IMG/VR virus record: IMGVR_UViG_3300037852_000028
Span: 1-20,878 of that record
DNA: 20,878 nucleotides
Reading direction: 5' to 3' (one strand)
Origin: a virus
Part shown: piece after piece, positions 12,687 to 18,951 of the stretch
How positions within the stretch are numbered: the stretch's first letter is position 1
How the letters are laid out: each line of letters opens with the position of its first letter
Translations under genes and position numbers: made by a program
The notes under the pieces: model-generated
The model's input: only the letters and a program-made list of their open reading frames with translations
Told to the model about the DNA's origin: nothing
The model's database searches: none

Positions 12687-13015
12687 TGGACCTGTCGAAA
12701 GTCTTTCTTGGCGAGTATCTGACTCAGACCGAGCGCCTCTATCTCAGGTCGCTCCCCGATCATGATGGATTTACAGTGCTCAAGAAACTCTTCGATCAGG
12801 TCTGCCGCCTTGCGCACGAGGATGTAGTGAAACTCGATCCAGAAGACCAGCAATATGAGAAGAAGCTTGCGGTTCGCGTGCAAAGAGAAAGGTATTTCAA
12901 CGAGTTTGCGGGATGCATCATCAAGAGTTTCAATGCTAACGTAAAGATCGCCAATGACATAGAGAAAAAGGAGAAACACAATGCCGGAACAAATTCAAGA
13001 CCAGAAGCCAACTGA
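12683..13015 (+). CDS. Helical protein between portal and scaffold (110 aa)
   Basis: 110 aa from ATG 12683, which overlaps the previous stop and has GGAG six bases upstream; a Met four codons earlier (12671) is in frame but lies within the preceding gene. The sequence is strongly helical: KVFLGEYLTQTERLYLRSL, DGFTVLKKLFDQVCRLAHED, then QQYEKKLAVRVQRERYFNEF. It could be a small capsid-assembly or head-completion protein given its position, but no family is recognised. The last 35 bases overlap the scaffold-like gene, whose own ribosome binding site is inside this gene. Confidence 0.75.
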   Translation: MMDLSKVFLGEYLTQTERLYLRSLPDHDGFTVLKKLFDQVCRLAHEDVVKLDPEDQQYEKKLAVRVQRERYFNEFAGCIIKSFNANVKIANDIEKKEKHNAGTNSRPEAN

Positions 13016-13793
13016 GAAGTTTGTATTCGAGTTTCAGCACACCGACCGAAACGGTCAGCCAATTATCGACCCGCGCACCGGAAAGCAGGCATTCACGAAT
13101 CTCACGGGCGCGAATGAAAGGGAAGTGCTCGACAAGCTGAAGGAATCGTATTTGGAACTAGAGAGCGCCTATGTGCGCGTGCGCTCCCAAAAACCAGTTC
13201 CAAAAGCGGAACAGCCCGCTCCCAAAGAACTATCGGCGGAGGAAGAGCGGCAGGCTGTGACCGAAGTTACCGACCCGGTAAAAGGGCGTGCGGCGATCCG
13301 CAAGCTCGCGGGAGTCGAAGACCTTGAAGCGCGGCAAAAGGCTACTGATGAAGCCAAGTTTCAGGCCGATGCCAATCGCGCTGCTTATGCTTTTATGGCC
13401 CAGCACATCAATGACTACTATCCATGCCAAGCTAATTCCGCTGAATTGACTAAATACATCAATGAAAATGAGCTAGACCCCCGAAATGTCGAAAACTATG
13501 AAGTAGCCTTCAATGCTGTCGAGCATAAACTTGCGCCTCGGCCCGCACCACCCGCACCACCCGCACCGCCAAAGATCGACGAGCCTCCCGCAGCGCCGCC
13601 CGAAAAGAAGGCGAGCGGAGGAATGCAGCCCGGCCAATTCACAGGCGACAAGCCAAGACCTCGAAACACCAAAGCAATCACAAGAGAATCCATCAATGAA
13701 ATGCGCCGCACCGCCGAGGGGCGTGCGGAGTACAAAAAGCGAATGCGAGACCCCGAATTCGTTCGGCAGGTCAACGCGGCATTTCAAACCTAA
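12981..13793 (+). CDS. Scaffold-like protein preceding the capsid gene (270 aa)
   Basis: 270 aa. It is highly charged and helical in the first two thirds (NEREVLDKLKESYLELESAY, then ELSAEEERQAVTEV), followed by a Pro/Ala linker near residues 190-212 (PAPPAPPAPPKIDEPPAAPP) and a basic C-terminal helix with KKRMRDPEFVRQVNAAF. Position immediately before the major capsid gene, low complexity and charge are typical of internal scaffolding proteins, whose basic C-terminal helix contacts the capsid. No protease motif is seen. AGGAG sits seven bases before the ATG. Confidence 0.75.
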   Translation: MPEQIQDQKPTEKFVFEFQHTDRNGQPIIDPRTGKQAFTNLTGANEREVLDKLKESYLELESAYVRVRSQKPVPKAEQPAPKELSAEEERQAVTEVTDPVKGRAAIRKLAGVEDLEARQKATDEAKFQADANRAAYAFMAQHINDYYPCQANSAELTKYINENELDPRNVENYEVAFNAVEHKLAPRPAPPAPPAPPKIDEPPAAPPEKKASGGMQPGQFTGDKPRPRNTKAITRESINEMRRTAEGRAEYKKRMRDPEFVRQVNAAFQT

Positions 13794-13807
13794 AAGGAGA
13801 TTAGAAA

Positions 13808-14851
13808 ATGGCAGGTCCGAATCCATCGGCAGCAAACAGCGGAAACCTACTCACGGCACAAGCCATCGAGTTCGATTCCGAGCTGATCCCGAACCTAAAG
13901 TCCAACACCAACGCCTTCATGCAGGCGGCGGTCAAGCGGGTACAGGGCGAGGGAACAGGTATTAACCGCACGTTCTTCCAGTACGAGGAACTCGGCGCTC
14001 AACTCTTCCCCACAACGGATGGCGCGGTCGGCTCTCCGACATTCGTGGGCCAGATTTCACTCCCGGCGCAGGTCGGCGAGTGGAACAATTTCGGCAACTT
14101 CTCGGCAATGTCGGTCTATGCGGCAGTCGATGATGTGGTCGGAAACTCGGCCATCGAGGCGAGTTACCAGGTCGGCCAGACCATCAGCGAACTCTATGCC
14201 GAGGAACTCGACGCGGCATCGACAAGCGATTCGAACGTCAACCAGTCCTCGCTTCTTTCTTCTCCCTACACCATGAACCTTCCGACCATTCGAACGATGA
14301 AACAGCAACTCGTTTCGATTGGCGTGCTCCCGCCTCCGGGACACGGTGGACGGTTCTGCGGCCAGATCAGCCCGAACGTATTGGGCGACCTCTGGAACGG
14401 AACCACGGTCAACGCCTCGGCGATTGACTTCTGGAAGTACACGGCGGCAGGTCAGGAGATGTACGACAAGATGGCTGGTCAGGTCGATCAGAACTTGGAG
14501 ATCGAGTTGCCCGGCACAGGAGTCGTGTTCTATCAGACGCCTTTCGTCCTGAAGACCGCGAGCTACCAATCTGGCAGCTTGACCGCCTATCGGACCTACA
14601 TTTGCGGCCACTATGCCCTGATCGGCGTGTGGCTGAACGTCCCAGGCGATACGGAACTCGGAGACGGGAACTGGAAGACCATCGATTGCCACGTTGTAAC
14701 GGATGCGCCTTCATCGGTCTATGATCCTCCGGCAACTATCGGTGCATGGTGGATGTGGAGATTTCATCAGACTGTGACAACGCCTCCGGTTTACGGGACC
14801 GTGAACAGCCAGCGCGTGCGGTATGCGGATTCGGTTCCAGCCATTCAATGA
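13808..14851 (+). CDS. Major capsid protein, HK97 fold (N4gp56-like)
   Basis: 347 aa. It is expected to form the icosahedral shell. The sequence follows the N4gp56-type capsid layout: an N-terminal LTAQAIEFDSELIPNLKSN region, a mid-section VGEWNNFGNFSAMSVYAAVDD, then a spine-like helix (SAIEASYQVGQTISELYAEEL), and a beta-rich C-terminal half with FYQTPFVLKTASYQ and GHYALIGVWLNVPG. AGGAG lies eight bases before the ATG. It follows the scaffold-like gene by 14 bases; its stop overlaps the next start (ATGA). The family assignment is by eye, while the capsid role is well supported by context. Confidence 0.8.
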   Translation: MAGPNPSAANSGNLLTAQAIEFDSELIPNLKSNTNAFMQAAVKRVQGEGTGINRTFFQYEELGAQLFPTTDGAVGSPTFVGQISLPAQVGEWNNFGNFSAMSVYAAVDDVVGNSAIEASYQVGQTISELYAEELDAASTSDSNVNQSSLLSSPYTMNLPTIRTMKQQLVSIGVLPPPGHGGRFCGQISPNVLGDLWNGTTVNASAIDFWKYTAAGQEMYDKMAGQVDQNLEIELPGTGVVFYQTPFVLKTASYQSGSLTAYRTYICGHYALIGVWLNVPGDTELGDGNWKTIDCHVVTDAPSSVYDPPATIGAWWMWRFHQTVTTPPVYGTVNSQRVRYADSVPAIQ

Positions 14852-15525
14852 TTGAAACGAACGCCAGCCCGTTCCGTAGCCAGCATAATGTCAAGGTTAC
14901 GGAACAGAGCATCAAGAACATCCTCGCCGATGGGACGCCGAGATGGGTGTCCCATCCAAAGGATTTCAAAGAATATGCCAACGAGGAGTACTACCGGGAA
15001 AAGGAACAATCTGACCGCCTCGTATCGGCATATCGGATGGAGGAGCAGGACACCCTAACCGATGAAAAAGCCCGCAAAGTCGGGAAGATCAGCACTCGGG
15101 AATTCATCAAGAAACTGCGGGATAATGGGGTCAACTGCTTCACCTATCAGGTTCCACCGGACGCGAAGACTCCGGCCTCGATGCGAAACACCGTTGGTCT
15201 GTGGTGCGAAGTTCCATCGGAGCGTTCCATCGGGTTTTCGTATCGCGGCATCAATCACCAATATGTCACTTGGATGGATATTCCATTCATGTACGAATGG
15301 AGCATTCTGCGGCTTGACGATCACCAGCTTCCAGCAGGGGAGAAATACCGTGGATGGCGCACGGTACTTGCACGGCTCGTGATGCGAAAGGTTCTAAGCG
15401 AAGTGAAGGCTAATCGGATATTTGGCGAGCCTTCTGGGGCAACATCGAAGATTTACAAACGCACGCTATTCGAATTTCGAAACGGAAGGATAAAACTCAA
15501 TGACCGACCAGCTGCAACCGAATGA
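14848..15525 (+). CDS. Hypothetical protein downstream of capsid (225 aa)
   Basis: 225 aa from ATG 14848, in an ATGA overlap with the capsid stop; the frame is open further upstream but only inside the capsid gene. The first half is helical and charged (DFKEYANEEYYREKEQSDRL), followed by STREFIKKLRDNGVNCFTYQ and a beta-rich centre with LWCEVPSERSIGFSYRG and QYVTWMDIPFMYEWSILRLD. No family is recognised. Similar genes between capsid and tail-adaptor genes in podoviruses are often of unknown function. Its last 26 bases overlap the next gene. Confidence 0.8.
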   Translation: MIETNASPFRSQHNVKVTEQSIKNILADGTPRWVSHPKDFKEYANEEYYREKEQSDRLVSAYRMEEQDTLTDEKARKVGKISTREFIKKLRDNGVNCFTYQVPPDAKTPASMRNTVGLWCEVPSERSIGFSYRGINHQYVTWMDIPFMYEWSILRLDDHQLPAGEKYRGWRTVLARLVMRKVLSEVKANRIFGEPSGATSKIYKRTLFEFRNGRIKLNDRPAATE

Positions 15526-16006
15526 CGAACTACTGAAGATCATGCGCGCCCGCGAGTTGCGGGAGGCGCAGCGATTCGAGCAGGAGCAGGCCGAACGACA
15601 AGAAAAAGAACTGGGTCGCAAGCAGCGCGTCGCCACTCAAGTCGAGCAGGACAAGCAAGTGTTCATCGCCGCAGCCGAGTGGCAGGCGAAGTGCGACCAC
15701 CGTAAAGGAACGAGCGGCAAGAAAAAGTGGAGACACATCGACTACATGCTCTCGAAGCATACGTTCCAGAACGGCGTCGTGCAGTTCAAATGCCTCAAAT
15801 GCCGGTTCAAGGCGTTCCCCGGCGACACTCGGGAAGCGTGCTCCTACAATTTCGAGAACTTCATGAAAGGCAAAAACAAGGTGAAATATCCGAATCCGAC
15901 AGGCCTATCCTATGCCGATTGGTTCAAGATGTTTCAGGACGGCACGACCAATACCGAAACACGCTCGGAGATGGTTGTGGCAGGTCCGGTTCCGGTAACA
16001 AGCTGA
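15500..16006 (+). CDS. Zinc-finger-like protein with coiled N-terminus (168 aa)
   Basis: 168 aa. Residues 10-55 are a charged helix or coiled coil rich in Glu, Arg and Gln (ARELREAQRFEQEQAERQEK). Further on, KCDHRKG and FKCLKCRFKAFPG supply a C-x-H and a C-x2-C that could together bind zinc. The end (NPTGLSYADWFKMFQDG) is less structured. It overlaps the previous gene by 26 bases and starts after AAGGA. Function unknown; it may be a capsid- or DNA-associated protein. Confidence 0.75.
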   Translation: MTDQLQPNDELLKIMRARELREAQRFEQEQAERQEKELGRKQRVATQVEQDKQVFIAAAEWQAKCDHRKGTSGKKKWRHIDYMLSKHTFQNGVVQFKCLKCRFKAFPGDTREACSYNFENFMKGKNKVKYPNPTGLSYADWFKMFQDGTTNTETRSEMVVAGPVPVTS

Positions 16007-16016
16007 GGGAGGAACG

Positions 16017-16688
16017 ATGTCCAGCCGCACCTATCCAGCGCTGAATACGAATAGCACGTTCACGGGATTCGAGTCATTTCCTGGGGGAACGAGTTTAGGT
16101 CTACGTTCACTTGCTTTTACCGTGAGCGGCACATTCACAATTCCCGCTGTTTTGTTGAAAATAACAGTTATCGGTGCTGGCGGTGCCGGTGGCGGATCGA
16201 ATGGCTCGAATTGTGGAACAGGAGGCGGCGCTGGGGGCAATGCGATTGCATGGTTGTCGGCGCTCACGATTGGCGGAACGCTTACAGTCACAATAGGAAG
16301 CGGAGGGGCAGGAGTATCGGCAGGTACCGGAGGGACGGGAGTTGCCACGACCGTCACTTCGGGAACGCAGGCCATTTCCACGATTACAGCAAATGGAGGT
16401 GCTGGAGGAACGGCCAACTCTACCGGAGGGAACGGCGGCGGAGTTGGCGGAACAGCGAGCGGTGGAAATATCAATGTAACAGGGGCGCAAGGTTCTTATA
16501 CGACAGCCGGAACAGTAGGCGTGCAAGGTGCGAACTCGATTTACGGAGCAGGTGGCAACTCTGCGGCAGGGGCAGCAGGAAACGCAGCGACCGGATACGG
16601 ATCAGGCGGCGGCGGCGCTCAAGGCACAGGCCCTTTCGCTGGTGGCGCTGGGGCGGCTGGAATCGTTATTTTCGAATGGGTGGCTTAA
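16017..16688 (+). CDS. Glycine-rich tail surface protein (223 aa)
   Basis: 223 aa. It matches the phage glycine-rich domain pattern: FTVSGTFTIPAVLLKITVIG leads into GAGGAGGGSNGSN, then GGAGGNAIAWLSALTIGGTL and a TVTIGSGGAG strand, and it finishes with a long Gly/Ala/Ser/Thr run and a closing strand, GIVIFEWVA. Such domains, with stacked Gly-rich helices, occur at tips of phage fibres and adhesins and can contact the host receptor. GGGAGG lies four bases upstream of the ATG. The Gly run makes it likely to vary between relatives. Confidence 0.8.
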   Translation: MSSRTYPALNTNSTFTGFESFPGGTSLGLRSLAFTVSGTFTIPAVLLKITVIGAGGAGGGSNGSNCGTGGGAGGNAIAWLSALTIGGTLTVTIGSGGAGVSAGTGGTGVATTVTSGTQAISTITANGGAGGTANSTGGNGGGVGGTASGGNINVTGAQGSYTTAGTVGVQGANSIYGAGGNSAAGAAGNAATGYGSGGGGAQGTGPFAGGAGAAGIVIFEWVA

Positions 16689-18050
16689 TTGGCCGTCATC
16701 GTCTACGATCCATCGGGAAACGCCTACGCTCTCGGGATTGACGCGGCGGGAGAGCTTCAGGCCACCATTACGACCGGGCCAACTCCGCCATCCATGCCCC
16801 CGATTGTTTACGACACTTCAGGCAACGCCTATGCAATAAGCGTTCTTTCCACAGGGAATCTCTTCGCCAATCCCGTCTCGATTCAAGGCAATACCCTAAA
16901 AACTGCAGTCATCATCCTCGACAGTTCAGGAAACTCCTATTCGATCAGTGTGCGGACGGACGGTTCGCTCGGAGCCGATCCGGTCACGACTCCCACGACA
17001 GGTTCAGGAATCACGCTCCAGAATATCGCTGATGTGCTTTCGACGATGATCGACATTCAGCCGATTCTATCGGTGGGCGGCTACTCGAACCTAACCATGC
17101 TCACGATTGCCAACGATGTGATGAACGAGATTTGCGCTCAGTCCTTCCCGTGGCCGTGGAACGAGATTCAGCTTCCGCTCTTTTACTCGAACTCTTGGCA
17201 ACAGGATTATGCCATTCCCGGCCTCATGAATCTGGCGTCCTTGCAGCGCGGCATCGTCGTGAACATCAACAACAACTCGGTGCCGAAGCCCTGGGGATAT
17301 GTGCAATGCGTTCGGGAACAGACGATGGCGACGAGTTCCTGGAACGGCCCGTGTCCGTATTACAACACATTCGTATTCAGCGCGAACTGGATGCTCAACT
17401 CGAATCTCTACTATGGGACGTGGGGAGATGCCAACACCGGGAATGCGACTTTTGGAAATAATCCTGTGGCAGGCAGTGTTTACACAAATCCTCTTGGAGC
17501 CGCGTCCCAGCCCGATAATCCAATCACACAGATTATTGACGCAAACAGAAACCTTCTTGTCCTCACTCGGTATGGATTTGAAGGAACCGCAGCGCCGATT
17601 GCTCCTGTCTATTCTCAGGGAGGAACGGTAGTCTCGGGCACCGGAGCAACGACACAATGGACCGTCGTGAATCCCGATGGGCAAGGTATTCGAATTAATC
17701 CGATCCCATCGCAGACAGGTGTGGTGTGGCAATTCAATCTTACTGGGCAAAGGAAGCCAGTTCGGTTTACAGGACTCTCACAGTCGATATTCCCGCTTCC
17801 CGATTACATGGAGACGACATTCCGGCAGGGATGCACGGCGCAGGCTTACCGATATTCGCAATCCGCGAAAGTGGCTGCTAAGTTTGATAAAGAATGGGCG
17901 CTCTGGCTTCGGTCCTTGCTGCTCTTGCGCGAACGTTCGGACAAAGAACGTGACGCTTCGAGGTTCGTACCGAAGCGCTCTGTGCTCGGGGCTGGCGGTC
18001 CGAGAGGCGGCTGGCCTGGTCCGGCTTATCCGTGGCTGGTGGGGCGCTAA
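16689..18050 (+). CDS. Tail-tube/adaptor-like protein with three N-terminal repeats (453 aa)
   Basis: 453 aa from TTG 16689, immediately after the previous TAA. Residues 3-24, 39-60 and 74-95 are three copies of a V-I-x-[YL]-D-x-S-G-N-x-Y-x-[IL]-x-V repeat. From about residue 108 follows a domain beginning LQNIADVLSTMIDIQPI, with NDVMNEICAQSFPWPWNEIQ, which resembles the start of podovirus head-to-tail adaptor / tail tubular A-type proteins. Residues from about 370 (GLSQSIFPLPDYMETTFRQG) continue into a basic, Arg-rich tail. It lies between the Gly-rich protein and a second adaptor-like gene. The family match is by eye. Confidence 0.7.
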   Translation: MAVIVYDPSGNAYALGIDAAGELQATITTGPTPPSMPPIVYDTSGNAYAISVLSTGNLFANPVSIQGNTLKTAVIILDSSGNSYSISVRTDGSLGADPVTTPTTGSGITLQNIADVLSTMIDIQPILSVGGYSNLTMLTIANDVMNEICAQSFPWPWNEIQLPLFYSNSWQQDYAIPGLMNLASLQRGIVVNINNNSVPKPWGYVQCVREQTMATSSWNGPCPYYNTFVFSANWMLNSNLYYGTWGDANTGNATFGNNPVAGSVYTNPLGAASQPDNPITQIIDANRNLLVLTRYGFEGTAAPIAPVYSQGGTVVSGTGATTQWTVVNPDGQGIRINPIPSQTGVVWQFNLTGQRKPVRFTGLSQSIFPLPDYMETTFRQGCTAQAYRYSQSAKVAAKFDKEWALWLRSLLLLRERSDKERDASRFVPKRSVLGAGGPRGGWPGPAYPWLVGR

Positions 18051-18761
18051 TTGGCTTCGACGATCCAGCTTCAGAACACCGTAAATTGGGCTTCTGCATT
18101 TATCGAGTTCGAGGTACCGACGCTTGGCACTGCAAATGAGCCTTCGATTACGAGTGCCAACACGGTCATGCAAACGATTCTCGGACCTCCCTTCAAATGG
18201 AGTTTCAATCGCGCGACCGTTCCATTCACAACGACAGGCGGAAATCAAGATACGAAAGTGGCCGTCTCTAATTTCGGTTTCATCGAATCCGCGAGTGCTA
18301 CTAGCGGAAATACCACTTTCGCATTCAAGGAAGTCAAACAGGAACTCACGATTGGCACGGAACCAGCAAGGCCGCAATCCATCGCGGCGCAGTTCGATGA
18401 CAATGCGGGCAATATCACGTTCCGATGTCTTCCGGTGCCAGATAAGGCATATGTAGTGACTGTGACATACCAGCAAGCGCCGCCCGCTCTCTTTTCGGCG
18501 CTTTCGACAACTTGGACACCAATCCCCGACAAGTACTCTTACATCTACAACTACGGATTCCTCGCGCTCACGATGGCCTATGACGATGATCCGAGGTTTC
18601 CACTCTTCAACCAGAAGTTTGTCGCGCATCTGCTCGGAACGCAGCAAGGACTGACCGAGACGGAGCGGAACCTGTTTATCGACACATGGAATCTGATCGC
18701 CCGACAGGAAGCACTAATGGGGATTAAGACGCAACAAGGGAGGCAAGCGCTTGGGACCTGA
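18051..18761 (+). CDS. Second tail adaptor-like protein (236 aa)
   Basis: 236 aa from TTG 18051, directly after the previous TAA. The C-terminal part has the pattern seen in tail tubular/adaptor proteins: VPDKAYVVTVTYQQAPPALF, then PIPDKYSYIYNYGFLALTMA, YDDDPRFPLF and a final helical stretch ending in a basic tail. The N-terminal half is beta-rich (TTGGNQDTKVAVSNFGFIES). It would join the portal to the tail or form the tube, next to the tail protein at 18951. The final 11 bases overlap the next gene. Confidence 0.7.
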   Translation: MASTIQLQNTVNWASAFIEFEVPTLGTANEPSITSANTVMQTILGPPFKWSFNRATVPFTTTGGNQDTKVAVSNFGFIESASATSGNTTFAFKEVKQELTIGTEPARPQSIAAQFDDNAGNITFRCLPVPDKAYVVTVTYQQAPPALFSALSTTWTPIPDKYSYIYNYGFLALTMAYDDDPRFPLFNQKFVAHLLGTQQGLTETERNLFIDTWNLIARQEALMGIKTQQGRQALGT

Positions 18762-18951
18762 ACCGATTTTAACATCCGATAAATGGAAAGATACACTTGG
18801 AACGATAAAAGTTTTCTTCCACGAAGAAAAAGGCCCATATATAACTTTCGGTGAAACAAGATTGGGAGAGCGTGGTTGGATTGCCGTGGTTTTAGATTCA
18901 AAAGGAGAAATTGATTTTCGAGCAGTGAAGCTACCTTCTTCTGGATTTTAA
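18751..18951 (+). CDS. Low-GC accessory gene before the tail protein (66 aa)
   Basis: 66 aa from TTG 18751, seven bases after GGGAGG. It overlaps the previous gene by 11 bases and the next ATG by one (TAATG). Hand-counted GC is 78 of 201 bases (about 39%). The sequence (EPILTSDKWKDTLGTIKVFF, GPYITFGETRLGERGWIAVV) is a small mixed alpha/beta protein with a WIAVVLDSKGEIDF strand-turn-strand; not recognised. With the genes at 10220 and 12462 it forms a class of low-GC cassettes inserted between structural genes by overlapping codons. Confidence 0.75.
   Translation: MGPEPILTSDKWKDTLGTIKVFFHEEKGPYITFGETRLGERGWIAVVLDSKGEIDFRAVKLPSSGF

Noticed and set aside
17778-18647. Minus-strand 289-aa frame opposite the two adaptor genes.
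   Set aside because: Spans the junction of two well-supported plus-strand genes and has shadow-like composition.
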